Positions 53,301 to 61,219 of a DNA stretch of 64,000 nucleotides are shown piece by piece. The notes beneath the pieces were generated by a model. That model was not told the origin of the DNA. It saw only the letters and a program-made list of their open reading frames with translations, and searched no databases. The stretch lies in the NCBI GenBank assembly GCA_017590115.1, contig JAGGNK010006335.1, positions 617,553 to 681,552 of the forward strand, given 5' to 3'. Numbering within the stretch: the first letter of the stretch is position 1; the number at the start of each line of letters is the position of its first letter. Source of the DNA: Montifringilla adamsi (lineage: Eukaryota > Chordata > Aves > Passeriformes > Passeridae). The translations under genes were made by a program, and so were the position numbers.

Positions 53301-56300
53301 GGCTTAATTGTTGAAATGTGGAATTCCTCACACTCAACCACTTAAGCCACTTAAAACACTGGAAAAAGTCAAAGTTGTTTAGACAAACTGCAGTTAGAGT
53401 GTTTTCCCATAATATGGAAGTATGGCAGTGGATCATACCCTAAAGACACTCAGGAACTAAGAAAGTGAAACAAGAGGATGCTTGAGATCTCTTCTATAAC
53501 TACTTGATTTGATTGATTTAACTACTTATTAAGGTGATTTTTTAAAAATTCTAAATAGCACTTGCACAATTAGCCTCTTAATTTTGCAAGAACTTCAGGA
53601 TTAAAATATTAGTATTTATTGATTTGAAATGTCCTTTTTTACAACAATCCATGCAGCTCCACTAGGCAGCACATACCACGTTGTTCTAATTACTAACATG
53701 GATATAAGGGTGGGAAGCTCTTGAATTGCAGTTCTACCTCATCTAAAAAGCAGGAATTTGGTTGTTACCAACCCCAGAAAACTCCACATGCTTAAAAATT
53801 TAACTGTGTAAAAACCAGCCAGTCCAGTTCAGTCCTGTTTACTGTAACATGCCCAAGCCAAAAAAAAATTCACCTGATGACCTCAGCAACATTTGGATCC
53901 AGCAAGCATAGAAGCAAAAGGCTCTGAAAAGACACTGCTGTCTGCCCTTTAAATTTGTAGCTTATCTATGGATTATTAACACCATGTTTTCTTTCTTCAA
54001 CTACCATGTTGTGAGAAATGACCTGTTTGCCAAGGTAATGAACAGATTGCCACTTATGCCAACCTACCAGTGGAAAATACCAAGGAGATATTTGCAAGGT
54101 CCTGGATAAAATTGTTGGACCAAAACTTTGGACCTAAAACTAAAACCTAACATTAGAAGAATAACCATTTAACATTTTTACATAAGGAAATACAAGTTAA
54201 AATTATATGAATAAAGATTATTATCTGAATAAAGAAATGGGTGACTATTCATCCCTGACTAAAATTTTGCTTACTGGAATCTGTTGAAATTTGGATATCT
54301 TTTGTTGATCCTTGTGTTGACCCATCAACATCATCATCTTCATCTGTAAAAGAGAGACATTTTAAGAAAGGATTTTTGTTAATTTGAATGGAAGGGAGAA
54401 GGTATTTGTCATTTAAGAACAGTTTCCATCAAACAAGCTAACACAAAAGGAACCAGTCAGAAAAGCACACTTTCTTTTTCTACCTATTTTATGATAATAA
54501 TTCATAGCATTAAAACAGCATTACAAAAACAAATCTGCATGTAGCTACAGTGAAGGCATACATGAGATCCTTATACTATTGGCTTTAATATTGCAACTAT
54601 TGCATTTCATTCTTTTCTGAAACCATGATGTTTGACTGTCACCGAAGTATGGATGTTTCCATTAAATTTTAAATTACCAAATCAATTCAGCCTTCCAGTC
54701 ACAAATAATGGTATTAAAAAAGTAATTTACAGAACTGAAAAACAAAGTTACTGACACCCAAAGAGATAGAAACTGCAGCTATCCAGAAGAGGACTTTGAC
54801 AGTAGGCTCATCACTCTCACTAAAGCTAGGAGCTAACATGTCAGAAGATAATGCACCCCTGTAAAAGCATGCATAAAATATTAAAAGAAGATTGAAATAA
54901 ATGCTGTGAACATTTTGCACTTGCTTCTGTGCAGAACATCCTCACTGCGTTCTAATTCCTGACACTCAGGGCCATACAAGACCAGTGCAAATCCAAACAT
55001 GATCAATTTTCCTTCTCTGAGGGTAGCAGTAGAGTGCAATCCAAGTGCTCATCAAATAACGATATTCACACTCACACCCACTGAAAATCCCAGTCAGTCC
55101 TGACTGGGATGCAGGAAAAGCCCCCAAAAGATATAGGCCAGGCAACACCTTTGTAAAAACTGTGCCTTGCAGCTGAGGGAGAAAGCAAGAAAACAGCACA
55201 AAACAAGAAAGTATAAAATAAAACAAGTAAATGCAGATCTTCAGAGCAAAAGAGGTACTGGGGAAGTCAAAATCCTAAAGCAGGAGAACCTTCCAAGAAG
55301 CAGAATCATAGCATATCAAGAAGGGTACTAGGCAATAGTCCTAAACTTGACACCAGGGAACTCACTGAATATTTGGGTAATGCTTCAAGTGTATACAAGA
55401 AAGACCAACAATAATGCTTTTGAGTTGTGGCTTTTAAAATATAAAAAGAGTGTTGAGATATTTCCCCTGTTATAGTTGACAGATAAACAGATCAAGTTTC
55501 AAACTGGAGAGAAATTTAGACAGTAAACAGTGTCTTGAAACACCTCAAAATAAGAGAAAGCTGAATGCCTTCTTCAATTTCATTCCAGATAAAATTAAGT
55601 AAAAAAAAAAAAAGAAGTAGCAGATATAACAGTGGGAAATTACTGCTCCTGATTGCTCTCAACCGTCTTCTTTTTCAATTTAGATGAGAAGAAGCTGAAT
55701 TATTTTATTACACTTTCTCCTTCAGTATGAATAGTAGGGAAATCTACACCAACAGCATCTTGGAACTATTCCAGTGAAGTTCAATGACTTCTTTGAAATT
55801 TGTTACGATAGGAATCATTTGGAGGAAGGGGCTCCACACTGCTCTACCACTGCATCTCCTGGTAGCTCAAGAGTTTAAAAGAAGTCTCTTCCAAGACAGA
55901 GATGTTTGCTGAATGTTGGTGATGAAGCTTAGCATTTACACCGTGGCAAAAGCTGCTTCAGACAAATGGTCCTCAGTAGGTCAGCGATGATGGATGGCTG
56001 TGCTCATTCACTGCATGGGACAAGTCATCTGGCACTTCCCAACCACCAGCTTGGGACAAGCTATGCCTGCAGCAGGCAACTCATCCAGGCAACTGCCAGC
56101 ACGTCTTTGTACCTCAGACTGGTCTTTTCACAATCTTATGAGTGATGTCTTTTGTCAGCTGTGGCAACAGAGGAGCACCCTCTGTGCATGCCACCTCAGG
56201 AGGACTTCTTAATGAGCCTGCCATCACACAGAAGTGCTAATTATCTTTCAGCAAAGGAGTTCCTTGCTCCCCTGAAACATCCCTAACATGCACACAATCT

Positions 56301-59300
56301 TTAGCAAGATCTGCCACCCAGAGTCTATGTTTTATTCCTGGCAAAACAGCAGCAACTCCTGGGGCAGCCATCCCGAGCTGCTTCATTGTCAGAGGAGCAT
56401 CAAATACATCCTAAGAGACTATCAGGGAGCTGCTGGATTCATGCCACATCTTGATAACTTTCAGCACATACCAGGAGCTAGTGGGGTTTTGCAAGAAAAC
56501 GAAGGTCTGTTCTGTGAACATGAGTAAGAAGGACTAAAAGGCTAGAGCACTGAGCTTCCTCAACATAGGATCATGTGAGAACTAGTTCAAGACAATTCTT
56601 TGCTCTGCCTTTGAGGAAGAATTTGGGCAAAGAAAAATAGCACATAGCAATGGTATCCAGTGCTTTTGGCGGTGACCTGCAGACAGCTGATTTTCAGCAG
56701 ATGACTGAGAATGGCAAACATCCAGCAACGGGTCTTGAAGCAAGGCTCAACAGGATGTGGATGGTGTAAAAGGAGTCACGTGGAGACACCAGACTAGTAC
56801 CTGAACATTCAGCATGTAGGTGCTAAACCAAGATGCAAAAAAGCACTGCCAAATACAGAAACTCAGAACAAAACCCTTTATGCAGAGTGCAGGGATCCCT
56901 GCACCACAAATATTACTCACCATGGCTCGTGCTGAGCCACAGCTGTGGCTCGCCGACCGTGAAAAAAAAGGATTATGTCAATTGCTGAGGCAGCTGCCAA
57001 GGTCACAGGTATGCAACAGATCTGCAGCAGGAGGAAAGGGGAGCATCCCCATGGCTCAGGCACTGCACCCCTGGGTGTCAGCAGCCCCTCCATTCTGAGA
57101 GGCTGCTGCCCATTGGATGATGGGGAGATAAGCCCAAGGGGCAGAAATTCTCATAGGCCACAAGAAAGAGAACCTGTGTTAGAAATGAGATTTTTCAGGG
57201 TGTTGCTACACCATACCTCTGTGACACGCAGGTTAAAGACTGTAAAAATACATTCTGGCTTTCCAAACAAGGTGAGTTTTATTCAATTTGATTTTTCCCA
57301 CCTTCATATCATAATAAAGCACTGGAAATGGTCCAAACTAAGTAGTGAATATTTTTCCATCCCTATGTATCTGCCTCTGACCAAGCTGATGGCTGCATTC
57401 TCTCAATTCAAAGGATCAGACAAACTCTTCCATTAAAGCAATGCAAAAAAGCCATTCTTACTTTAGAAAACCTCAACTGTGCTTAACATGAAATAACACA
57501 CTTAGCATGTAGCATAAGTCCTGAAATAGAAAACCATTTCTTCTATCTCTTAAAATATTGAAGGAAGAGACTAGAAGGTGTAGCTAAAATTGTGTAGCTT
57601 GGATTCTTTCACTTAAGGCACTCCATGTTCAATTTTATTAAGAGATGATTTAAAAATAAAAAAAGTGAAAGTTAAGTCTGATATACTAAAAGAACACAGC
57701 ACTGTTGAAGAGAGAAACTTAGTTAACACCAGGAAAGTAAAACAGAAGACTCTATTTTAAAGGTTTGTGATTAACTTCTCTTAGTTATAATAATCAATTT
57801 TATCTTCACTTAAACCTTTGGGACACTTGTGAAATACCTAACAGTAGATCTGAAATAAAGTTCACCATGAGTCCTGCTTCAGCTACAGCTTCTGCACACA
57901 GAACACAGGTGAGGAGAGCCGATCATCAGCTCTCCTCACCAAAACCAAACCTGAGCTCAGAGCAGAAAGTTCAAGAGCAATTTGCCAGGTTGAGAAAAGA
58001 TCAGTTGCAAATATTTAACTTTCATGAGCTGCATTTTGCCTACCTTTTATTTCCTTTCCTATTCCATTCAAGCACCAAAAGAAAGGTTTTACAGGTGTGT
58101 AATAATCAAAATGCAAATGAAAAAATTCTTCCATGTACATCAGGCTTATTCTTGTTCCTAAAGAGCTGTTAAACAAACATTCACTCTAGATGGCAGCAGA
58201 ACATTACCCTGCCTAGACATATGGTATTGTTTCAGCACAGAAACCTTAAAAAGGACAGATGCTTAAGCCGAGAGACAAATAAAAGTATCTGTACACATGA
58301 TATAAGAAGTGTTTCCAGCAATGATAACACTAACACCACAATTTTTTTGATTTTAAGTTTGCACTTTCTTTGTTTCAAGGATAGCGCACAAATTGCCCAG
58401 CACCAGTAAACAGAAGTTTCTGCATTTTGCACAGCATCCATTAAAAAATCTCTAACTTCTCCCAGAAAAATAGCAAGAAGTTACAGTATTGCCACAAAAG
58501 CCAATAAACATTAGCAATAATATACTTAATTGAATGATGACTCTAGGTTAAATACACTCATCAACTAGTTGCATTCAACTTTGAAATTTTTACCTGATTC
58601 TGTTTGCAAATTTTCCGATATCCGAAAACAATGCAATTTGCTGAAGTTGCGAGAAAACAACTGAACACAACTTGGAGGAAGAATCATATTCCTTAATCTT
58701 CCAAAGGTACATTCTGGTGGGACAATTACACAGCAAGCAGCATGAGCCTACAAACAACAGCATTAGTTAAGAACTTGTGATACACATTGAAAGTAAATTT
58801 ATTCATAACAAACTATGACTGAAATTGCATAATTCAGGTTAGGGATTATATAGACCTTTTGTAAATCACCTTCATTAAATGAATAGGCCATCTGCCACTC
58901 TATGTTTTTATTTGTTTAATAAAAAACAAATTAAACAAAACAAAACCAAACAAAAAAAAAAAAAAAAAAACAAAAAAAACCCAAACAAACAAACAAAAAA
59001 AAACCAACAAAAAAAAAAACAAAACAAAAAAACCCCAAACAAAACCCCAACAAAGTTACCACTGTTACCAGTAATGGGGAGTCTTAATATGTCAAGAAAC
59101 TTTCAAGCATCATGAACCTGTTCTATTAAAACCAAAAGGTTTTATACAGCTACATGGAGAAGTTTAAAGTTTTGGTCTCAAACTCTGATAATCCATTCTA
59201 TGTGGATATTTACTGGGGGAAATGGAAAAGATGCTCAGGTTATATTGAACAGCTTGGAAAGAGCAGTATCCTCTTATATAGCTGTACCCACTTGCTGATT

Positions 59301-61219
59301 CTGAGGTTAGACTGTTTTCAGTTTTATTCCAAAAGGTGACTGGATAGTTTCTGCCTTTACACTGTTGCAAATCTTCTGCCTTTATTGAATACACATACCT
59401 TTGTATGTATGGCCACACAGCATGTTACATTTCTTAGACTGTTTTCAAATACAGTCCCTCCCACCTCAGAAATTATGTCTCAGATTAAAATACAAACCCC
59501 ACAATATTAAAAAATCATTGAAATCATACCTGAAATACTGAATAACCTCTAGAGTTTTATTTTAAATCATTACTACAGGGAGTACCTCATCTAGCCTTAA
59601 GTAGCAAATTAATGATTTCTTACATTTACTTCCAGTTCCCACCTCACCTGGTGCTACTTTCACTTTCACCATATTTTAATACGAGGTGGCATTAAGTGGA
59701 TGGACTAATTGTTATCTGCACTACACACTGTTTATCAGTGCGTGAAAAGCTGTGGTTTCCAGAATTGTTATTGAAGGGTACCATCAGCTTGCATGGGAAA
59801 TAAACATGCATCATGTGAATGGAAAAACACAGAAAGTGATATTGACAGCTTAAAAAAAGCCTAACCACACAGGCTAAGACCCATTTTATACTGAAATGAC
59901 AGTAAACATATTAGAATGCTAAGTCTTTAACCTTGCAGAATTCATGATTTGAAAGAAATTCTGATTTAACACAGAAAGTGCCTGCAGGCTTCTAACCGCA
60001 GATCTATAATGATTAGGCCGTGTTAAATTCCATTGGATTTACAGAAAGCTTCACAGTGACTTTGAGAGCTGTTCATTAAAATTACTATAAGGAGGATTAA
60101 AAAAACACATAAAAATACCTATATTCAAATAAATAACTGTATAGATTAAGTGTATTTACAAACTGTATACAAAACATATTTATACAGTGTGCAAATAAAT
60201 TATGTTTATATCAAGTGTTCAAATAAGCACGTGCCCATATATATGTGGTTACCACAAATATATGCAGCAGCACAACGTACCAGGATGCCACACCATTCAC
60301 ATCTCATGCCAGAGAGCACCTCAGAAGACCCACAGGTTTTTTTGCAAAATTCGCAACGAGCACTTGAAGAAAGGTTTCCCTCCCTCCAGTGGTGGTGGTA
60401 AGTATCCTGAGGGAACACATCACAACTTAGCATTACATGAATAAGATACACATGCATTTTCAATACAACTTTAAAATCAGTAATTCAAATAGCTCTGAGG
60501 AAATAGCAACAGATACTAGGGCATTAAGTTTTTCTCAAGATAAATATGAATCTTTAATAATCTAACATTTCACTAAAAAAAGAAGTTTTATCAAACTATC
60601 AAAAAATTTATCACCGTGTTTTTCCTTCACAGTCCACTAAAAAAAAATATTTAAAAAAAACATTCTACAATATCAGTATTCTGTATCTACTGTGCTGTGA
60701 AGATAAGAAAATAGGCAGTTTTGCCTCAGTCAGACTGCAGGAAACATGAGGATAAGAGAACATTTGCCAGGGATGCAATGCAGCCAACAGCTCAACATAC
60801 AGAAAAAAAAAAAAAAAAAAAAAAAGAGTTCCACACCAGCTTTTGCAAAGAAACTTTTATATAAGATACTTGATTTTTTTAAATTTTATTTGGAGGTAGT
60901 ACACATTTCACAGATTTTTCAGCAAAAGTTCAAAAGTATCGTGAATACATCAGCATTTGAGTTTATCTCACTCTTTGTAGTGTATTCCGAAGTCACATAT
61001 GTCCTTTGCCTGCCAATAAGCAACAGAAGTACTTTGATAACTGGCAGCATGTGAAACTAAAGACCAAGACTGCTCCTTCTCTAGTCCACAAAATGCACAA
61101 CCACCTTCCCCTGCAGGGGCAATCTGCACTTACATGGTCCAGGTGCCCATCCTGGTGACACTGCCGGCAGTCACTGCAAGCAAACAGGATACAGTCTGTG
61201 TGCACATGTAGCTCACAAA
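17164..61219 (-). CDS. DGKQ: Diacylglycerol kinase theta, 20 exons, 5' partial
   Basis: The gene encodes the type V diacylglycerol kinase, which uses ATP to convert diacylglycerol to phosphatidic acid and so ends DAG signalling and starts PA signalling at membranes and in the nucleus. The spliced reading frame in the window is 2,441 nt (812 residues plus stop). All introns are GT-AG and the phases join without a shift. Domain order: end of C1-2 (1-17), C1-3 (33-83), acidic linker (120-145), Ras-associating/PH-like region (146-425), catalytic domain with NPKSGG (440-445), GGDGT (491-495) and LPLGTGNDLGR, accessory domain (to about 755), basic tail. The match to mammalian DGKQ is collinear, for example in the [18 protein letters not shown] and [19 protein letters not shown] blocks. 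Mammalian DGKQ is about 940 residues, so roughly 130 N-terminal residues lie beyond 64000. Identification of the paralogue rests on the three-C1 plus RA architecture and on block-by-block recall of the human protein. Confidence 0.96.
17335..18438. other. DGKQ intron
   Basis: Intron between the last two coding exons. It holds a TATG/CACA simple repeat around 17520-17590 and a short GAAGAA run near 17623. Nothing else recognised. Confidence 0.7.
18439..18591 (-). CDS. DGKQ: DGKQ exon: end of accessory domain
   Basis: 153 nt, 51 codons, phase 0 on both sides; acceptor CCTAACAG|GGTCAA, donor CCAAAG|GTACTG. It encodes [20 protein letters not shown], then [20 protein letters not shown] and GPK. 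QVDGEPWxQxP is the conserved C-terminal motif of DGK catalytic/accessory regions. Confidence 0.97.
18592..19996. other. DGKQ intron
   Basis: AT-rich intron with an AT/TATG simple repeat at about 19722-19800. No other feature seen. Confidence 0.7.
19997..20108 (-). CDS. DGKQ: DGKQ exon: accessory domain, WGSGADLWG block
   Basis: 112 nt, one base in, phase 0 out; acceptor CCACACAG|CTGGGG, donor CACATG|GTGAGT. It encodes [20 protein letters not shown] and [31 protein letters not shown] across the junction is a hallmark of DGK accessory domains. It is more GC-rich than its surroundings. Confidence 0.97.
20109..21263. other. DGKQ intron
   Basis: Unique intronic sequence. Open frames near 20050-20350 on the plus strand are shadows of the adjoining exon. 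Confidence 0.7.
21264..21410 (-). CDS. DGKQ: DGKQ exon: accessory domain
   Basis: 147 nt, one base in and two bases out; acceptor CTGCTCCAG|GTTTCA, donor ACCCAG|GTAAAA. It encodes [20 protein letters not shown], then [20 protein letters not shown] and IP. Each of these blocks occurs in mammalian DGKQ ([32 protein letters not shown]). Confidence 0.97.
21411..24704. other. DGKQ intron with a CR1 copy
   Basis: Unique AT-rich sequence apart from the CR1 fragment at 22725-23215. No additional exon with proper phase was found. Confidence 0.7.
22725..23215 (+). mobile_element. CR1 LINE fragment (late RT region)
   Basis: Plus-strand reading gives the degenerate CR1 open frame: [33 protein letters not shown], then, in shifted frames, [17 protein letters not shown] and a closing GTCGAGTGAAGGACAGCAAA. 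Frameshifts and stops show it is dead. It is antisense to DGKQ. Confidence 0.85.
24705..24805 (-). CDS. DGKQ: DGKQ exon: start of accessory domain
   Basis: 101 nt, phase 0 in and two bases out; acceptor TTGGTCAG|ATTGTA, donor AGCAG|GTAATC. It encodes [20 protein letters not shown] then [20 protein letters not shown] is the conserved start of the DGK accessory domain. Confidence 0.96.
24806..26260. other. DGKQ intron
   Basis: Intron with a poly(A) run at 25733-25751. Nothing else recognised. Confidence 0.7.
26261..26442 (-). CDS. DGKQ: DGKQ exon: catalytic domain, GNDLGR block
   Basis: 182 nt, two bases in, phase 0 out; acceptor TTGCCCAG|GTAATG, donor CCCAAG|GTGAGC. It encodes [32 protein letters not shown] and an acidic linker ending EPEPPK. 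Joined to the preceding exon this completes LPLGTGNDLGR, a core DGK catalytic motif. Confidence 0.97.
26443..27018. other. DGKQ intron
   Basis: Short intron between two catalytic exons; no feature seen. Confidence 0.7.
27019..27167 (-). CDS. DGKQ: DGKQ exon: ATP-binding GGDGT motif
   Basis: 149 nt, one base in and one base out; acceptor ATGGAG|GTTTCA, donor GAACAG|GTGAGA. It encodes [20 protein letters not shown] and [13 protein letters not shown] (residues 491-495) is the glycine-rich ATP-binding signature, in which mutation of the second glycine kills DGK activity in family members. The acceptor has a weak pyrimidine tract, but it is the only AG that gives the right phase. Confidence 0.97.
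27168..28527. other. DGKQ intron
   Basis: AT-rich intron without recognisable elements. Confidence 0.7.
28528..28679 (-). CDS. DGKQ: DGKQ exon: catalytic domain start (NPKSGG)
   Basis: 152 nt, phase 0 in and two bases out; acceptor CTTTCAG|GCTTCC, donor CCTGG|GTAAGT. It encodes [20 protein letters not shown] and [29 protein letters not shown] is the conserved opening motif of the diacylglycerol kinase catalytic domain and KLLNPxQVF is diagnostic of animal DGKs. An intron of over 8 kb separates it from the exon upstream. Confidence 0.98.
30866..31983 (-). mobile_element. CR1 LINE, internally duplicated and mosaic
   Basis: The plus strand reads the reverse complement of CR1: AATCATCAAGCTTGG, then CCTAATATCTAACCTGAATC, GACTGAGCCCCACCTC, CACTCCAGCACACCAATGTC, GGCCCAAAACTGGACACGGC, GTGTGGCCTCACCAGTGCTG and GGCCACACTATTGCTGATAC. 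The part from about 31060 to 31372 occurs again at 31373-31782. Two blocks are identical between the copies (31116-31189 with 31426-31499; 31305-31372 with 31715-31782). A GC-rich stretch at about 31590-31713 that is not CR1 interrupts the second copy. Confidence 0.88.
31590..31713. other. Foreign GC-rich insert within CR1 copy 2
   Basis: Contains CAGGCGGCGTGCCTACAGTG and CTCGGCCCCGCCGGAGGCCG. It replaces about 20-30 bases of expected CR1 sequence and has CpG-island-like composition unlike its surroundings. Origin unknown. Confidence 0.6.
32266..32295 (+). repeat. Poly(A) tract
   Basis: A-rich run ending in about 22 consecutive A, following non-CR1 sequence downstream of the mosaic CR1. It may be a simple repeat or the tail of a retroposed segment. 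Confidence 0.7.
32897..32956 (+). repeat. Direct duplication of a 19-mer
   Basis: TAGTGAATTCCTAACTAAA occurs at 32897-32915 and again at 32938-32956, separated by TAGTTTAGTGAATAGTTT-like sequence. Local slippage duplication. Confidence 0.85.
33915..34110 (-). mobile_element. CR1 LINE fragment
   Basis: Plus strand reads CAATTCCAACCTCTCACTGA, TGTCCAGCCACTTCTTGAAC, ACCTCCAGGGATTGGTGACC and GGGCAGTCCATTCCAATCCT, all CR1 3'-end sequence in reverse complement. Confidence 0.85.
36821..36936 (-). CDS. DGKQ: DGKQ exon: just upstream of catalytic core
   Basis: 116 nt, two bases in, phase 0 out; acceptor TTTACAG|GTGCTG, donor GTTACG|GTAAGA. It encodes [20 protein letters not shown] then [18 protein letters not shown], collinear with the CFAEAERLYMLLKD block of the human protein. 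Confidence 0.95.
36937..38583. other. DGKQ intron
   Basis: Unique AT-rich intron; no element recognised. Confidence 0.7.
38584..38622 (-). CDS. DGKQ: DGKQ microexon (39 nt)
   Basis: 39 nt, too short for routine ORF calling; acceptor CTTTGCAG|CAAATG, donor CACAAG|GTAAGC. With the flanking split codons it encodes [14 protein letters not shown]. Human DGKQ has VVSVSHIYSSQG at this point, so the exon is real. Because it is a multiple of three, skipping it would keep the frame (AAA A|GT) and remove 13 residues. Its intron on the 5' side contains the assembly gap. Confidence 0.92.
38623..40311. other. DGKQ intron containing assembly gap
   Basis: Intron between the microexon and the upstream exon. 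It includes a 17-base poly(A) run at 39204-39220 and the run of N described separately. Phase continuity across it shows that no coding exon need be hidden in the gap. Confidence 0.7.
39234..40086. other. Assembly gap (853 N)
   Basis: A run of 853 N. The 11 bases before it (39223-39233, GTAGTCACTTA) are the same as the 11 bases after it (40087-40097). It lies next to a homopolymer, a common cause of assembly breaks. Confidence 1.
40312..40462 (-). CDS. DGKQ: DGKQ exon: region before catalytic domain
   Basis: 151 nt, phase 0 in and phase 1 out; acceptor TTGGTAG|ACTTCA, donor TCAAAA|GTAAGT. It encodes [39 protein letters not shown] and LKEELAIK. The [15 protein letters not shown] motif is shared with mammalian DGKQ. 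The exon lies about 225 bases from the right edge of the assembly gap. Confidence 0.95.
40705..40766 (-). CDS. DGKQ: DGKQ exon: PH-like region, helix
   Basis: 62 nt, two bases in, phase 0 out. It encodes [20 protein letters not shown]. Two AG acceptors are possible, five bases apart (CTCCAG and TTCAG). Only the upstream one (exon start 40766) gives the two bases needed to complete the Val codon begun by the preceding exon. Confidence 0.93.
40767..41901. other. DGKQ intron
   Basis: No recognised element; a 13-base pseudo-exon at 41532-41544 was considered and rejected. Confidence 0.7.
41902..41956 (-). CDS. DGKQ: DGKQ exon: PH-like region
   Basis: 55 nt, phase 0 in and phase 1 out; acceptor TTGGCAG|ACGGAG, donor AGCAAG|GTAAGT. 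It encodes [18 protein letters not shown]. The FKLVEV core parallels FQLVEV in mammals. Confidence 0.93.
41957..44090. other. DGKQ intron with old CR1
   Basis: Contains a GC-richer patch at 42240-42720 with overlapping open frames on both strands and no known match, and the CR1 remnant at 43600-43990. Confidence 0.65.
43600..43990 (+). mobile_element. Old CR1 LINE remnant
   Basis: Plus strand still reads [14 protein letters not shown] near 43654-43695 and [16 protein letters not shown] sequence near 43865-43910, with indels between. These are the D-D-T-K-L-G-G and N-K-L-x-M-S-Q-Q-C segments of the CR1 reverse transcriptase frame. Confidence 0.8.
44091..44181 (-). CDS. DGKQ: DGKQ exon: second ubiquitin-like/PH-like segment
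   Basis: 91 nt, one base in, phase 0 out; acceptor CTCCTTAG|GGTGGG, donor GGCAG|GTAAGT. It encodes [20 protein letters not shown] and [10 protein letters not shown], matching the VGVAYVSVRV...[10 protein letters not shown] block of mammalian DGKQ that begins the second half of the RA/PH-like region. Confidence 0.95.
44182..45038. other. DGKQ intron
   Basis: Contains a TTTC/TTTG simple repeat at 44607-44642. Otherwise unremarkable. Confidence 0.7.
45039..45262 (-). CDS. DGKQ: DGKQ exon: Ras-associating domain, main part
   Basis: 224 nt, the largest coding exon here; acceptor TTTTAG|GAGGCT, donor CTAAA|GTGAGT with two bases carried over. It encodes [20 protein letters not shown] through to [34 protein letters not shown] parallels the human block ending EVLKIYPGWLK. 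The middle ([20 protein letters not shown]) is a variable acidic loop. Confidence 0.95.
45263..46735. other. DGKQ intron
   Basis: Unique intronic sequence; nothing recognised. Confidence 0.7.
46736..46836 (-). CDS. DGKQ: DGKQ exon: start of Ras-associating domain
   Basis: 101 nt, two bases in, phase 0 out. It encodes [18 protein letters not shown] and then [15 protein letters not shown], matching the start of the Ras-associating fold of mammalian DGKQ ([19 protein letters not shown]). Beta-strand residues TLKIFDG and the basic KR pair are typical RA features. No small-GTPase partner can be assigned from sequence. Confidence 0.94.
48791..48889 (+). mobile_element. CR1 LINE 3' end
   Basis: Reads GACTGGTCTAGTGGCAGGTG, TTGGGGCTAGATGATCTTTG and finishes CCATTCTATGATTCTATT, the diagnostic CR1 tail. 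It is very short, as is typical of 5'-truncated copies. Confidence 0.95.
49060..49185 (-). mobile_element. Diverged CR1 3' fragment
   Basis: Plus strand ATCACAGACTTATAAAATAG, TTGGGTTGCAAGTGGCCTTC, CAGGGACATCTTTCAGTAGA and GGTTGCTCAGAGCC follow the reverse complement of the CR1 end with about the expected order and spacing. Confidence 0.7.
50350..50407. repeat. AT-rich microsatellite
   Basis: TATATTTATATATGTATATA continuing into ATAAATAAATA units. Confidence 0.9.
52540..52935 (+). mobile_element. Possible ERV-derived (LTR-like) fragment
   Basis: Contains GGTGGCACACACCAGAGGAG, ACCAAGGAGGTCGCTCAGCT and, near the end, CGCGCCCTTACCAGTAAATG followed by TGACTCTTTTTGTGAG, phrases I associate with avian ERV repeats. 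No clear TG...CA ends or target duplication were found, so this is tentative. Confidence 0.35.
53187..53232 (+). repeat. GGCTAAACTAAAG short tandem repeat
   Basis: Three imperfect copies of a 12-14 base unit (GCTAAACTAAAG) in a row. Confidence 0.85.
54275..54343 (-). CDS. DGKQ: DGKQ exon: acidic, low-complexity linker
   Basis: 69 nt (2 + 66 + 1), acceptor TTTTACAG|ATGAAG, donor TTCCA|GTAAGC. It encodes an acidic then Ser/Thr-rich linker ([20 protein letters not shown]). Conservation with mammals is weak, as expected for a linker; inclusion rests on exact phase fit on both sides and good splice sites. It lies isolated between introns of about 4.3 kb and 7.4 kb. Confidence 0.85.
54344..58593. 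other. DGKQ intron
   Basis: About 4.2 kb. A moderately GC-rich block at 55800-57150 has open frames on the plus strand without any recognised family. Nothing else seen. Confidence 0.6.
58594..58747 (-). CDS. DGKQ: DGKQ exon: end of C1 domain 3 and extension
   Basis: 154 nt, phase 0 in and phase 1 out. It begins [20 protein letters not shown] and supplies the last zinc ligands (H72, C75, C83), completing H-X12-C-X2-C-X14-C-X2-C-X4-H-X2-C-X7-C. The following [10 protein letters not shown]...[10 protein letters not shown] corresponds to the conserved stretch after the third C1 domain in mammalian DGKQ, where it is thought to take part in DAG-domain function. Confidence 0.95.
58748..60280. other. 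DGKQ intron with A/C tract
   Basis: Intron inside C1 domain 3. Dominated near its 3' end by the A/C low-complexity tract at 58919-59052; otherwise unique. Confidence 0.7.
58919..59052. repeat. G-free A/C low-complexity tract
   Basis: About 130 bases of A and C with almost no G or T on the plus strand. In the sense of DGKQ transcription it is U-rich with G runs, including GGGG twice and GGG once, about 170-300 bases upstream of the acceptor of the exon at 58594-58747. Confidence 0.9.
60281..60406 (-). CDS. DGKQ: DGKQ exon: first part of C1 domain 3
   Basis: 126 nt, 42 codons, phase 0 on both sides; acceptor CCCTCAG|GATACT, donor ATCCTG|GTACG. It encodes [12 protein letters not shown] and then [17 protein letters not shown]. 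The zinc ligands visible are H33, C46, C49, C64 and C67 of the window-encoded protein. The extended cysteine-rich segment typical of theta-type kinases begins here and runs into the next exon. The last residue is Leu where I recall Gln in the human protein. Confidence 0.96.
60407..61133. other. DGKQ intron with poly(A) run
   Basis: Short intron between the C1-2 and C1-3 exons; a run of about 25 A lies at 60801-60825. No other element. Confidence 0.7.
61134..61219 (-). CDS. DGKQ: DGKQ exon: second half of C1 domain 2
   Basis: 86 nt; begins with two bases (TT) that complete a codon from an exon outside the window and ends in phase 0 at CAT|GTAAGT. It encodes [17 protein letters not shown] followed by [11 protein letters not shown]. 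The spacing C-X4-H-X2-C-X7-C is the second half of a phorbol-ester/DAG-type zinc-binding C1 domain. The first half of this zinc site is in the missing upstream exon. It is the most 5' DGKQ exon I can find; 61220-64000 shows no further one. Confidence 0.93.

Larger units (their letters stand above)
46837..54274. other. Large DGKQ intron
   Basis: About 7.4 kb. It holds the CR1 tail at 48791-48889, a CR1-like piece at 49060-49185, an AT microsatellite at 50350-50407, a possible LTR-derived fragment at 52540-52935 and a short GCTAAACTAAAG repeat at 53187-53232. No exon of any gene was supported. Confidence 0.65.

Noticed and set aside
58879..59115. 78-codon Lys/Asn/Gln-rich frame on the plus strand
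   Set aside because: Product of the A/C low-complexity tract.
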